A DNA stretch of 64,000 bases from Ignelater luminosus (Eukaryota > Arthropoda > Insecta > Coleoptera > Elateridae), in the NCBI GenBank assembly GCA_011009095.1, contig VTPC01091233.1:155427-219426 (forward strand), given 5' to 3'. Position 1 is the stretch's first letter, and the number at the start of each line of letters is the position of its first letter. Of this stretch, positions 24,201 through 32,303 are shown piece by piece. A program made the translations under genes and the position numbers. The notes beneath the pieces were generated by a model. The model was given only the letters and a program-made list of their open reading frames with translations. It was not told where the DNA came from and ran no database searches.

Positions 24201-26306
24201 AATTATGAAACGATGGGAATATTTATGCAGGCAGATGCAAGGTAAAAATAATTACTCTTTTTTTAGTGTCTCGAGTGAATCTAAAGAAGATTAATAAATA
24301 TACTTATATTGATTTTGTAGCATTGCTGTTGAACCATTATATCCACAAGTGTGCCAAAAAGTTGAAACATTTAAATCAGAGGAAGATGGTTCACTATCTC
24401 CAATTCAATTATCCCGTGCATTAAATTCAGTTGCTTGTTCTTTGTCAATTAAACGAGAAGACCCATTATCAATATTCCATTTAATTATCGAATCACGGTA
24501 TTATATGCGTTTATTGTGGAATACAGGTACACATATTCATTTAATCATCAAATGTAATTGTACTAACAGTGAGAATTACAGTACAATTTTGGTTGTGTTC
24601 CTGTATAGCAATAAGTGTCATGCAATTATTAGCAGCAGTTTTAATGCTACCTGCCTTACTTACAACTGGACAAGTCTTATGGATTTGTTGTGTTATTATA
24701 CCATGCCTTAGTGTTTCTTTAATGGGAACTTCAATTGATTCAGAAGTTGCAAAAAAAACCACAGGGTAAAAAACACATTGGATTTAATTCTGAAGTATGT
24801 ATTTTTTTGTTATGAACAGACATGGGGTTTAGCCATTGGTAGCAGGGTGGAACTTACATCAGAACATTAAAATTGTAAATTAAGTTAAAAAAATACTATT
24901 GAAGTTGGGTTTTCACGACATTTCAAGATGCTAATTGTAGGTGTGATCAAATTTGCAGCGATGCGACATCTTGAGTACATTAATATGATTCACAGTGAGT
25001 GCCAATCTTGTTACCACTGGTAAAATTCCCATCTCTAGTTATGAATCAGTTTTAATCTGAATAATACAAATGTTACAGGTTTTCATCTTTATTATCTGGT
25101 GTTATGGTATTAAATTTGTTCCTATGCTAGTATGCGTTTTGCTATCATTTGGTGGAACGTTGGCTAGTTACTGCACTGATTTATGCTTAGAAAGAAACTG
25201 TACTTGTACTTTATTTTACTTGCCCAGCAATTTCAATATAAATGATAGTTGGATTGATATACCATCAGCACAAAATATATCTGTCATTATTATTGTATTT
25301 CATCTTAGTAAGTAAAAATTAGATTTTTGGTTTTAATTAGTTATGTTCCGAGTTCTTTTCAGTCACAATTTCTATGAGTTTTGTACATCGTGAATATTCT
25401 ATTTGGCAAAGAAGTCCTCATAAAAATTTCCTTTGGCTAGCTATAGTTATAGCACTGTAAGTATGCTTAATACCTATACAATATATAAGTACCATGTTGA
25501 TGTTATAAAGTCTGTTTGTTTGCTTGAATCTTTTCTAAGTAAAATGAGCAACTATTTTGCATTCATTTGTGTTGAACAGTTGTTCCCAGATCATCTAGAA
25601 CATGAAATACTTGTAACTCTTCCTACTTCAGTGGTTGAGTAAGTGGAGTAGAACAGCTACATAACCTTAAACTAACTCAGGTGTTGTATAGTTCCATCAG
25701 TTAGATTAGTAGAGGTTTTTTTTTTGAAGTAATTGCAGATTAGTATTGTTTTATAGGAGTAATACATATAAAAAATAAAATTTAATAACCTGTAACAATT
25801 TGTAGGTTTTGTTGTTGTTTGTTCTGATCTAAGTTTGGACCAAACCAATTTTAGGCATTGTTTGTATTTTATGAAAGAGGATGAGAAATCACAATTTGAC
25901 TTCATTTGATGCTTACTCTGTTTTTATCCAGCACATAGAGCACACAAACAAACAGACCTAGATTACAAATTTTAAAATATTTCAAATCTAAAAGCTTTTT
26001 AAATTTTCAGATTAATTCTGCAATTAATATTTACCATTTTGAGTTTCAATCAAGCCGCTAAAGACTATGAAAATTATATAGGGTTTCAAATAGCAAATTT
26101 TGTTATTGTGTTTGCAGTTTTATCCCCATTACTCACTTTTATTGTGAATGAAATGGTCAAGAAACAGGAAATAAAGTAAGATGATTTGGATAATAAATTT
26201 TTGTATATTTTATTTACTTGATTTTTATTTCAGAGCAAACTTACGATACCAGCGCAGGGCACGTTTAGATTTTGGTACAAAATTAGGTATGAATTCTCCA
26301 TTTTAG
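259..26306 (+). CDS. TMEM94: TMEM94 (P-type-ATPase-like ER membrane protein), C-terminal two thirds
   Basis: Fifteen exons with consistent phases encode about 907 residues, so the N-terminal part lies upstream of the window (human TMEM94 is about 1,350 aa). Exons: 259-496, 547-720, 813-1096, 5477-5646, 5709-5833, 6849-6997, 7362-7511, 23700-23970, 24033-24241, 24321-24526, 24609-24794, 25079-25307, 25363-25456, 26011-26175, 26234-26306. Recognised from family blocks I recall: DSTEQSAPINFDMSNR, then KLPRGIDKIRPHI, LVSLFTDCTASS, the GSSAN motif, IAVEPLYPQ, and the conserved C-terminus FGTKLGMNSPF. The last six exons carry several hydrophobic membrane segments. Family knowledge: TMEM94 is an ER membrane protein related to P-type ATPases and reported in human as a Mg2+ transporter. 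Oddities: an eight-A run at 24751-24758 puts exon 24609-24794 out of frame by +1; the 16.2 kb intron holds most of the transposons. Identity is very secure; the 24033 acceptor and the 24794 donor are inferred from frame. Confidence 0.93.
1265..1770. repeat. Palindrome plus tandem copies of a ~145-bp unit
   Basis: Lies in the TMEM94 intron 1097-5476. The left arm (about 1265-1481) and right arm (about 1482-1690) are reverse complements centred near 1482. Landmarks are CCATAACTGTGCTGTAACTC on the left and GAGTTACAGCGCAGTTATGG on the right. The right arm is then partly repeated in tandem: the GAGTTACAGC block recurs at about 1504 and 1648. No coding capacity is evident. It could be the end of a foldback element or a small satellite. 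Seen directly; origin unknown. Confidence 0.75.
1954..2081. repeat. Short perfect palindrome followed by a hairpin
   Basis: CACACTGTACAGTGTG at 1954-1969 is a perfect 16-bp palindrome. Directly after it, 1972-1996 (ACATTAGTAATGAGACTCAA and on) is inverted at 2056-2081, giving a stem of about 25 bp with a 59-base loop. It is probably part of the same repeat as 1265-1770. No function can be assigned. Confidence 0.6.
2082..3664. other. Intron sequence, nothing recognised
   Basis: AT-rich TMEM94 intron. I found no coding exon, no clear terminal repeats and no known element. The segment 2090-2330 is less AT-rich and may belong to an old repeat, but I cannot name it. Confidence 0.4.
3665..4465. 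mobile_element. Foldback (long inverted repeat) element
   Basis: The two halves are reverse complements almost throughout, with the centre near 4070. Paired landmarks: CTGTCAGTTAGCTACAGATA (about 3747) with the GGAATAGC...ACTGACAG segment (about 4367-4390); GGATCTGGAAGACCT (about 3907) with AGGTCTTCCAGATCC (about 4160); ATTAGTCTTCG (about 3985) with CGAAGACTAAT (about 4102). There is no open reading frame. The arms have diverged, so it is not a fresh insertion. It is likely a MITE-like foldback element in the TMEM94 intron; ends are approximate. Confidence 0.7.
4466..5476. other. Intron sequence, nothing recognised
   Basis: AT-rich end of the TMEM94 intron, leading to the acceptor before the exon at 5477. 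No repeat with clear ends and no coding sequence was seen. Confidence 0.4.
5872..6539. mobile_element. hAT-type MITE, 668 bp, in a TMEM94 intron
   Basis: The ends are inverted: TAGAGTTGGGCAAATGG at the left, and a right end that reads TAGAGATGGGCAAAAATGGG on the other strand. Flanking 8-bp sequences ATTTAATT and GTTTAATT match at 7 of 8 positions, as expected for an aged hAT target duplication. The interior is AT-rich without a transposase. It sits in the intron between exons 5709-5833 and 6849-6997. Confidence 0.75.
7512..8257. other. Start of the 16-kb TMEM94 intron, nothing recognised
   Basis: AT-rich intron between the exon ending at 7511 and the nested transposons that start at 8258. 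No coding or repeat structure was supported. Confidence 0.4.
8480..8860. repeat. Iterated TTTGGACATAATTTGGACG array
   Basis: A degenerate tandem array in which GGACATAATTTGGACGATTT recurs with small changes about every 18-36 bp. It is the innermost part of the left arm of element B. Reading frames through it give repetitive peptides on both strands that are an artefact of the repeat. Family knowledge: subterminal iterated motifs of this kind often bind the element's own transposase; that role here is inference. Confidence 0.75.
9507..9640 (-). pseudogene. Last exon of a DUF4806-like transposon protein
   Basis: On the - strand, an acceptor (ATATTTTTAG) is followed by an open exon of about 44 codons ending in TAA at 9509-9507. 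It reads ATRVFSGECTIKNAEDCMKT, then WLRRAKERHTSKSRALPNK. A motif of this shape, ending with a tryptophan-leucine and basic helix, resembles the C-terminal end of DUF4806 proteins that are common in insect repeats. The GC content is clearly higher than in the surroundings. No matching upstream coding exon is visible, so the gene is incomplete. The domain assignment is from memory and moderate. Confidence 0.5.
10068..10290 (-). promoter_or_regulatory. Possible promoter and non-coding first exon of element B
   Basis: On the - strand, a GC-richer stretch ends in a strong splice donor, CAGAGAG then GTACGT, at 10068. It has no long open frame. Its position upstream of the terminal exon at 9507-9640 fits a 5' untranslated exon. 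This is inference only. Confidence 0.3.
11265..11364. repeat. Two exact 50-bp tandem copies
   Basis: AAAGTGCTTAAATGCTTTTA and the following 30 bases occur twice head-to-tail with a period of 50. It lies in the right half of element A. The copies look identical by eye, so the duplication is recent or the region is prone to slippage or misassembly. Confidence 0.85.
11402..11622 (-). pseudogene. C-terminal fragment of a DD41D-like transposase (element A)
   Basis: The - strand reads LDFFLWGYFKSKVYQTRP, then CNLEMLNGQICDEIQHITPE with one internal stop, then HCLGHCQAG. The block (L/N)DFFLWG-(Y/H)-(L/F/I)K is the third catalytic region and following helix of IS630/Tc1/mariner transposases, and the spacing of the later residues matches the intact DD41D protein at 46.2-47.3 kb. 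The rest of the protein is missing. Confidence 0.7.
11921..13263. other. TMEM94 intron, nothing firmly recognised
   Basis: AT-rich. Around 12200-12480 the phrase TTATCTGAG recurs and a possible inverted end (GGATTCTACTGTATA) appears, which hints at a pogo-like MITE, but I could not pair the ends. No coding exon was found. Confidence 0.3.
13264..14755 (+). mobile_element. DD41D-type mariner relative, 1.49 kb, decayed
   Basis: Terminal inverted repeats of about 120 bp: the left starts CAGGGTGTTCTGCGACTTGA, the right reads CAAGGTGTTCCGTGACTTGA on the other strand. Inner parts such as ATAAACTATAGGTGAATT-like blocks and GAAGGAAATT also pair (13264-13391 with about 14630-14755). TA flanks both ends. 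It carries one transposase pseudogene in the 16-kb TMEM94 intron. Confidence 0.85.
13525..14571 (+). pseudogene. Decayed transposase of the 13.3-14.8 kb element
   Basis: The start is ATG 13525 (MLHFTNAEYADMVFV), an N-terminal helix-turn-helix of the DUF4817 type. A frameshift near 13570 moves the frame to GFCNGSGHAAEYLRRYPD. A stop follows TTRIP at about 13816. The catalytic part reads ILFTDDAQFIRNG, MWFQQDGAPSH, and WSPDLSTLNFF; three more stops lie at 14309-14352. By analogy with relatives, the second D (QQDG) and the third acidic position are 41 residues apart, but the third residue is N here. The C-terminus is HFEQLV. Inactive. Confidence 0.85.
14756..16279. other. TMEM94 intron with one or two unpaired transposon ends
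   Basis: TTTGAACACCCTGTA at about 15368-15382 and GATCCACCCTGTAGA at about 15857 look like outward-facing ends of TA-type elements, but I could not find their partners. Otherwise AT-rich with no coding sequence. Confidence 0.35.
16280..16829. mobile_element. MITE-like element with ~36-bp inverted ends
   Basis: The left end TATAGTTCAATTTTTAAATC continues into AGACCCGTTTCGGATT. The right end on the other strand reads TATAGTTCCATTTTTGAATT then TAGATCCGTTTAGGATT. The interior has no transposase. The superfamily is not clear. Ends may be off by a few bases. Confidence 0.6.
16830..18959. other. TMEM94 intron, nothing recognised
   Basis: AT-rich. A 101-codon open frame on the - strand at 17365-17670 has no features I recognise and no splice context; I do not call it a gene. 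Confidence 0.35.
18960..19381. mobile_element. Short inverted-repeat element (possible MITE)
   Basis: CAGTGGGTGCGTTTGTCAAT at the left pairs with CACTGGGTGTGTTTGCCATC read inward from the right end. The interior is GC-richer than its flanks and has no long frame. No target duplication was established. Confidence 0.5.
20191..20494. mobile_element. pogo/Tigger-like MITE
   Basis: AAACCTCACTAATTTGGA near the left end pairs with TTTCACTAATTTGGACTAAT read inward from the right. TA lies outside each end. The CACTAATTTGGA core is typical of pogo-like inverted repeats. There is no coding capacity. Confidence 0.55.
20495..23699. other. 3' part of the 16-kb TMEM94 intron, nothing recognised
   Basis: A long AT-rich stretch up to the acceptor at 23699. 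A lone TACAGGGTATC (about 20724) resembles a transposon end. Around 22140-22320 the sequence is less AT-rich and may be an old SINE-like repeat, but I see no diagnostic boxes. Confidence 0.35.
24817..25037. mobile_element. hAT-type MITE, 221 bp, perfect 8-bp target duplication
   Basis: GTTATGAA flanks both ends (24809-24816 and 25038-25045). The left end is CAGACATGGGG and the right end reads TAGAGATGGGAATTTTACC inward; the inner GCCATTGGTAGCAG and ACCAGTGGTAACAAG segments also pair. The insertion lies in the TMEM94 intron between exons ending at 24794 and starting at 25079. Without it, that intron would be only about 55 bp. Confidence 0.88.
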
Positions 26307-26605
26307 ATTTTCATTATTTTTATGCAGTTATTTGTTACTGTATGTAATTTATTATTATAAATGCATTTCTTTTGTAATATAATAAGAAACTAAGTGATTT
26401 TAAAATTTATTTGACTGTGACAAATTATTTTTAAGCCTGGGATTGTTCCTAATTGTAAAATATATTTTTGTCGATTATATTTATTTTGTTTTACTAACTT
26501 CTGCCTCTGAGTTACAAGCAAAATTGTGTTACTTAATGATTTTTACTGTAATTACCCTAAAAATGAATGCACTTGAAATGAATAGTTTTCTGAAATTGGA
26601 AAGTA
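26307..26605. other. TMEM94 3' flank or 3' UTR
   Basis: AT-rich sequence after the TMEM94 stop codon. No clear AATAAA followed by a T-rich site was picked out. Confidence 0.4.
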
Positions 26606-27870
26606 AGGACTGGTAACAAAAGTTTTGCAAATTATGAATCATTCAAAAAGTGTACAAAACATTTGAAAATAATCTCGGTTTGCATTGGTTATTTTTTGTT
26701 TCTAAGTAGTTGTCACGTATGATTATTACTGTGTAGCTGCCATTGCAAACGATTGTAAAAATGAAGCGAAGTGAAAAGATTCTCTGCAAAATAGTGGCCA
26801 AGTGGTCTGTGGATCCTAACATAAGTTTATAACGGTTGGCTCGGAAGTGCAACAAGAATTACTACACCGTTCGAAGAGTAGTTTTGAGGTTAAAAGAAGG
26901 TAGGAGTATGCAAGATAAACCTAGAACTGGTCGTCCTAAAAGTTTAATAAAGAAGAATTTAGAAAAACAGGTCGTTTACATCATTCATCGTCATCCCTCA
27001 ATGTCCATCAGGGATATTGCAAAAAGCAGGTATTTCACATGTAGTGGTCGTAAAAATTAAAAAGCTGAACAACATTCAAAAAGAAAAAGGCACCCAAAAG
27101 ATCTGAAAAACAAAATTCTAAAAGTATTACACTATCGAGGAAGCTCTACGAACAGAAATTTGCAAAGAAGTGTGTGTCGTTATGGATGACGAGACGTACT
27201 TAAAAATGGACTTGGCTACGCTACCAAGTCCACAGTATTATTCAATAGTACCTTGTTGTGATCTTGAGGAATCCCAAAAGACAGTTGTCTTTACAAAATT
27301 CGGTGAAAAAATATTGATTTGGCAGGTCATCTGTCAATGTGGGAAACGAAGCACACTATTCTTTACCAAAGGAACAATTAACGGTGAAATGTACACTAAG
27401 CAATGTTTAAACCGGCGACTTCTACCTTTTTTAAGAAATCACACAGGTTCTACAATGTTTTGGCTGGATTTAGTGCCTGCACATTATTCAAAATCTGCTC
27501 TTGAATGGTATAAAGCTAAGAGTATAAATTTCGTTCCAAAAGTGCTCAACCCCCCTAATGTGCCAGAGTTGCAGCCCATCGAAAGGTACTGGGCAATTAT
27601 AAAACGAAAACTGCAGAAAATGCAGAAATCAACTATGACATTAGACGAAATGAAGATTCTGTGGAGAAAAACCAGTAAAAATATAACAAACGACACTGTC
27701 CGAAATTTAATAAAGAACGTAGCCGACAACCTAAAAATTAATATAAGATTCTTGACAATCACTTGTTTAGGAGACATTTTACCTAAGAATAATAAAGAAA
27801 TTATTTTTCAATACTTTGTTTTAATTTTTACATACTGATTTCATTTTGCAAAACTTTTGTTATCAGTCCT
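26606..27870 (+). mobile_element. DD37E element (ITmD37E-like), 1.27 kb
   Basis: Inverted ends of 26 bp with one mismatch, starting AGGACTGGTAACAAAAGTTT on the left and AGGACTGATAACAAAAGTTT on the right, with TA on both sides. It carries a transposase pseudogene. It lies just 300 bp downstream of the TMEM94 stop codon. Confidence 0.9.
26761..27838 (+). pseudogene. DD37E transposase pseudogene
   Basis: It begins MKRSEKILCKIVAKW at 26761. A stop (26830-26832) is followed in the same frame by the DNA-binding part: RLARKCNKNYYTVRRVV and the GRPKS hook. The middle (27050-27170) is broken by further frame changes. The catalytic part is open from 27170: MDDETY holds the first D, WLDLVPAHYSKSA the second, and PNVPELQPIERYWA the E. 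I count 37 residues between the second D and the E. The protein cannot be made from this copy. Confidence 0.88.
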
Positions 27871-28014
27871 TAATATTAACTCTTGAAATAAAACTTGGGA
27901 GCCAAACTACACTGAACAATAGTGAACATGCTTATTATTTTTGAGAAAAATCCATTATGTAGCAAAATCTGTAAAATCCATCATCCCATTTTAATAACTT
28001 TTATTTTCTGTGTT

Positions 28015-28804
28015 CACTGTTTGTCTTTCAACTTTCTTGTATTATCTTTTTCTTCTTTTGCTATCTCTGTATAAACATTTCTTCTTCTCCAATTTTCATA
28101 TTAAAATCTCCTGTGATTATAATAGCAACTTCATTTTCTTTATATAGCAATTTCTCTTTTAATTTTCTCGAATAATCTAGTCTTATCTCCACATTTTGAT
28201 ATGCTGTTATTATTCTCCAAATCTTGTTTGCTTTAATTTTTCTCCTCAAATTTTTCCAGTTTTTTGCTCAAGCCTACCTTTTGTTCTACCTTTTTTTGTA
28301 TACTTTTGTTACAGCTTGACGTACCCAATTGCAATCTTCTGGAAACCATTATTTTATTTTCTGCCATTGTGTTTCATCGACCCCAAGTCTCAGTCACTCC
28401 AATTTCTTGAGGTATTCTTCAATTGCTATCCAATTTTTTCTCAGTCCTTTAATACTACAGAAGCATGCCTTAATATTTTCGTTCTTTCTCTCTTGTTTTG
28501 CTTCCCTAACTTTCCTTCTATGCCTGTCCTTTCTTTACCACTATCCTTGCTTTTCTTTTTTCTATTTATCTATTTTTCACTCAATTTCTTATTTGTTGTC
28601 TGCTTTGTCTTCTTTTTTGGTTTTGTTCTACATTGCTATTCCCTATTTTGTAATTCTTCTGATTTTGATTTGTATTTTTTGTTTTTTTTTTGGTTACATT
28701 ATTTTCTATATAAATCTTTCCAGCTTGGTATCTCCACTAGTGTGATTTCTTTTGTCTTGTTTTCTCCTACTTTTTAGGCAGTTTTATATTTCCCGTGATG
28801 TTCA
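28015..28804 (-). pseudogene. LINE fragment, endonuclease region (5' part split off by a hAT element)
   Basis: The - strand at 28249-28061 reads KIWRIITAYQNVEIRLDY and IIITGDFNMKIGEEE. GDFN with IGEE is the hallmark of the apurinic-type endonuclease of insect LINEs. Upstream, 28800-28260 on this strand is lysine- and glutamate-rich with stops, as expected for the region before the endonuclease. The + strand looks like a T-rich reading frame only as a shadow. The same LINE resumes at 31444 beyond the hAT insertion. Confidence 0.7.
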
Positions 28805-29038
28805 CAGTGATGGATTTAGGCTTAGGCTCGCGAGGCCTGTGCCTAGGGCGCCAAAATTGGAGAGACGATAAAAATTAGAGATTCATGGAGTTTCCCGGTG
28901 ACTATGAAAAAGTTTTAGAGGTGTTTCAGAAATATTATTTTTTCCATTGGAGAATTATACCTTAACATGGTTAAGTATCTAATTATACAATTATACAAAA
29001 AAATATCAATTGCCCAATTGAAAATTCAGGAATTATAA

Positions 29039-29268
29039 AAATACTAGCTGACCCGACGAACTTCGTTCCGCCTAACAGTCCTGCATGATATTTCAAGCGA
29101 TTAGGATATTAAACAATTGAAAAACCGGGTCAAATTGCGAATTTAAACCATTCTCGAATCAACTTGAACACACACAAAAAATTTCAACAAAATCGGTCCA
29201 ACCGTTTAGGAGGAGTTCAGTGACATACACACGTACAGAAGAATTATATATATATATATATAAAGATA
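29039..29268 (+). mobile_element. SINE-like or LINE-tail repeat ending in (TA)n
   Basis: It begins ACTAGCTGACCCGACGAACT, contains CAAAATCGGTCCAACCGTTT, and ends in ATATATATATATATATA before AAAGATAAAAAAA. I recall sequences of this pattern in many arthropod genomes as short interspersed copies. The family name is uncertain. Confidence 0.5.
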
Positions 29269-29345
29269 AAAAAAATTGAATAGATTTTTCTCAACTCTTT
29301 GTCTTTTGCCACAGCAATTGTTTTTTTTATATTTTTATTATTATA

Positions 29346-30865
29346 CAGGGTGTCCCGTAAATGCCAATAAAGCTTTAGATAGTAGCCTTCCTCAATCTCT
29401 TGAGATGCCAAAATAGAAAACACGAATGTTCCAATGTATTTAGATTTGCCACATGAACCAAAAAAAAGAAATTTAAACTTGCAACGCTGCTGCAGGCAAA
29501 TACAAAATTATTCAAATACAGGAATCAAACCTCCAACACGTATTTATTAAAGAATTCCTATACGCAGACGATTTATTACTCCTAGCACCAAGTAGCAGAG
29601 AATTACAAGAAACAATCTTAAGATGTAAAGAGCCCTTAGAAGAATACGGCATGAATATTAACCTGAATAAAACCGAAGTGATCGTAATAGCTAACACACA
29701 GGAAACAGTGGATGTTAACATAAATGGACAAAGACTAAAGCAAACTAATATATTGAAGTACTTGGTAACCATGTTTGACTGCAAAGGAGATATAGAAAAT
29801 GATGTAAATAACAGACTGAAAAACGCAACTGGACTATTTAATGTGCTGAAGACAACTTTCTTTCGGAAAAGAGAAGTAAATAAGAACACAAAAGTAAAGA
29901 TTTATAAAACGGTATTTATCCCAATGTTACTATATGGCAGTGAGTCCTGGACACTAAGTGATAAGATGAAATCTAAAATCCAAGCTGTGGAGATGAGAGT
30001 ACTCACATGTATAGAAGTGACAAACTAAGAAACGCGACTATTCAAGAGAGGCTGGAAGTGACGCCGCTATTAAAAATAATTGAACGGGGAGACAGTTACA
30101 GTAGTTCGGTCATGTGGTGCGAATGACAAATACGGACACGAAAAGATCACAGGTAGACCTAACACAACCTGGAATGACGCCATCAGTAAACTAATAAGAG
30201 ATAGAGACGACTGGCGATGGACAGAAGAGCCTGGGAAGAACTTTGCAATACAACTTTCTTTCGGAAAAGAGAAGTAAATAAGAACACAAAAGTAAAGATT
30301 TATAACACAGTATTTATCCCAATGTTACTATATGGCAGTGAGTCCTGGACTCTAAGTGATAAGATGAAATCTAAAATCCAAGCTGTGGAGATGAGAGTAC
30401 TCACATGTATAGAAAGAGTGTATAGAAGTGACAAACTAAGAAACGCGACTATTCAAGTATGGAACCAAAGTATCGCAAGAAATCAAAGATTTTTCAATTT
30501 TATTCCAATAATAATGGACCATAAAATTGTCAAAACTTGAAAGAATTGCTGGCAGCTAATTTCATCGGATTTATTAGTACACCCAAGACTTGCATATTTG
30601 TCATATCTATTTTTTGGTAAGAATTCAATTTTTAACATCTTCAAAAAGAGAAATCTAACAGTTTTGTGCTTTATCAACAGTAATTGTTATTTCAACATTC
30701 ATTTGGATTCGATTCTTTGGTTTCTGTTTATTTAATGTTAAAGATGTTAACTTCTGACCATTTGTACAAGAAAACTAAGCTGAGGAGAATTTTTTTGGCA
30801 GATTTGCAATAAGCTGTCATAGAAGAACATGCCTGAAGCTTTATTGGCATTTACGAGACACCCTG
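29346..30865. mobile_element. TA-flanked inverted-repeat element, 1.52 kb, with LINE sequence inside
   Basis: 30-bp inverted ends with a single mismatch begin CAGGGTGTCCCGTAAATGCC and CAGGGTGTCTCGTAAATGCC. TA lies outside both. No transposase is visible; most of the interior is LINE reverse transcriptase sequence. It is a non-autonomous mariner-type element inserted in the hAT element. Confidence 0.85.
29500..30460 (+). pseudogene. LINE reverse transcriptase fragment with an internal ~400-bp duplication
   Basis: Open from about 29520: IKEFLYADDLLLLAPSSREL with the catalytic YADD, then MNINLNKTEVIVIANTQE, LLYGSESWTLSDKMK and QAVEMRVLTCIE, which are typical of the RT C-terminal half of insect LINEs. 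Downstream frames give FGHVVRM and GRPNTTWNDAISKL. The block from CAACTTTCTTTCGGAAAAGA occurs at 29853 and again at 30251. The second copy reads CIERVYRSDKLRNATIQ; the first lacks about 12 bases at this point, flanked by TATAG repeats, and shifts frame. Confidence 0.85.
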
Positions 30866-30873
30866 TATATTTT

Positions 30874-31391
30874 ATAAAGGAAATGGCAGAAAGAAACTAC
30901 AGTGTGTTATTCTGTGCTCAAAAATAAGAAAAAGTTTCCTATACCAATTTGGCCTTAACTGTCTATTTTTCAAAATATTAGCAATTCAAACTGTTTAAAT
31001 TTGGCAACACGGTACGTTTAAAGGAGTAAGTATGTGAGTTGCACTTGCAATCTCGTATCTTAGTTACCATTGTTAATAATGTGTAATGTTGGAATATTTT
31101 CAAAAGGCATTTCTTGCAAGGAATTTACCATTTTAAGAAGTGAATTACTGATACACTAGTACAAACATGAAAACTATAAACGGTACATAATGAGTGTTTT
31201 GTACGTTTAAACTCTGTTTAAACATTATTATTTTGTTGTATTTATTAAGAATGTGGAATCAACTAAGCAATTTACGATTTCCAATAACTTCTTCAAGATA
31301 GTGTTAACAGCAAAATGGTGTAGAGGTTTTCCGTTTATTTTTTACTGTAGAATAAAGTACTAAAGTTTTCTGCTATTTCCTTTACACCCTG
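30874..31391. mobile_element. Small inverted-repeat element
   Basis: AAAGGAAATGGCAGAAAG near the left end pairs with CAGGGTGTAAAGGAAATAGC and AGAAAACTTT read inward from the right. The right end is followed by TA. The left end lacks the CAGGGTGT bases and abuts the element ending at 30865, so it is probably truncated. Non-coding. Confidence 0.5.
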
Positions 31392-31443
31392 TATACACTT
31401 TTAAAAAACGCAAAGGGTGCAATCAAACCTAAATCCACTTCTG

Positions 31444-31860
31444 GATGTTCATCTGTTTCTGTGTTACTTCTTTTAAATCTTTTTTCAGGTTCTCTGTTTC
31501 TAATGCAGCTCCTTTTATGATTATATTGTCCCTCTTCTTTTTCTTTTCCTCCATTTGTAGCTTATATTCCAGCTGAGATTCTTCTGTTCATCTTTTTTTT
31601 TCTCTGTTCCATCCTTCTTCTTTCATTTTTAATTCTTCCTTTAGCTGTTTGATTTCCTCATTATTTTTCTTTAATCTTTTTATTTTCTCTTATTTCATTT
31701 TAATTCCACTAGTTCTTGTTTTTTACTTTTGGTGTCTTGGCATTGAGTTAGTTTCTGTCTTTTGTTTTCGAAGACATTATGTTCTTTTGCTTTTTATACA
31801 TGTAACCAATGACTTACTAATTCCTACTCTTAGAAGGTGTGTAGGTAAAATTAAATGAAC
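31444..31860 (-). pseudogene. LINE fragment, coiled-coil region upstream of the endonuclease
   Basis: The - strand reads ENKKIKENNEEIKQLKEELK, MKEEGWNREKKMNRRISAGI and GGKEKEEGQYNHKRSC, a lysine/glutamate-rich coiled coil. It matches the part that precedes the endonuclease in the LINE whose remainder lies at 28015-28804. Several stops are present. Confidence 0.6.
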
Positions 31861-31884
31861 AATTTCAAATAGTCAGGACATGAA

Positions 31885-32303
31885 AGTGCATTAACAAATA
31901 CTATTTGTCAGCTTATTTGATGCTATTTATTAATGCTTGGTAAAGTATCTTTTTTTTGTTTCAGCAATTGTTGCATAACAAATACCTTGGTAAAATAAAA
32001 GAATAACTATGTCAAACCTTATATCACTGAAAATCATTTAAAACTTGGCTATTCAGTACTATGAAAATCAAGTAGATATTCCATTAAAAAAAATTTGCGT
32101 TTATGTTCCATCGCTAAAGTAAAACAAAAAAATGATTGTGTGTATGACCTTTTTGTGTTCAGAAGTAAATTTCCTAAAACCTCTGCCATTCTTTTCTATC
32201 TTTGTTAATTCCTGAAATATCCACTTTAAAAAAAATCAATTATTTTCATTTCTAGCTGTAAACTTTTTTTTGGAAAAATGAGCCTCGAGTTTGGGACACA
32301 CTG
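31885..32303. mobile_element. Partial copy of the foldback MITE found at 52.4-53.3 kb
   Basis: GCTTATTTGATGCTAT with TAAAGTATCTT (31.9 kb) matches the loop of the 52439-53333 element. The following TATGAAAATCAAGTAGATAT and CCTAAAACCTCTGCC segments match its left arm in reverse. The right end GGACACACTG is followed by TA. The other arm is missing. Confidence 0.7.

Larger units (their letters stand above)
28805..31443. mobile_element. hAT-type element, 2.6 kb, perfect 8-bp target duplication, filled with later insertions
   Basis: The ends CAGTGATGGATTTAGG and CCTAAATCCACTTCTG are inverted at 14 of 16 positions. GATGTTCA lies directly outside both ends (28797-28804 and 31444-31451). The LINE sequence is continuous across the site once the element is removed. 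The element's own interior is short and non-coding; most of its length is later insertions (29039-29268, 29346-30865, 30874-31391). Confidence 0.85.

Noticed and set aside
28196-28777. + strand frame of 193 residues rich in F, L and S
   Set aside because: It is the antisense of the lysine/glutamate-rich LINE region; T-rich DNA gives a hydrophobic shadow.
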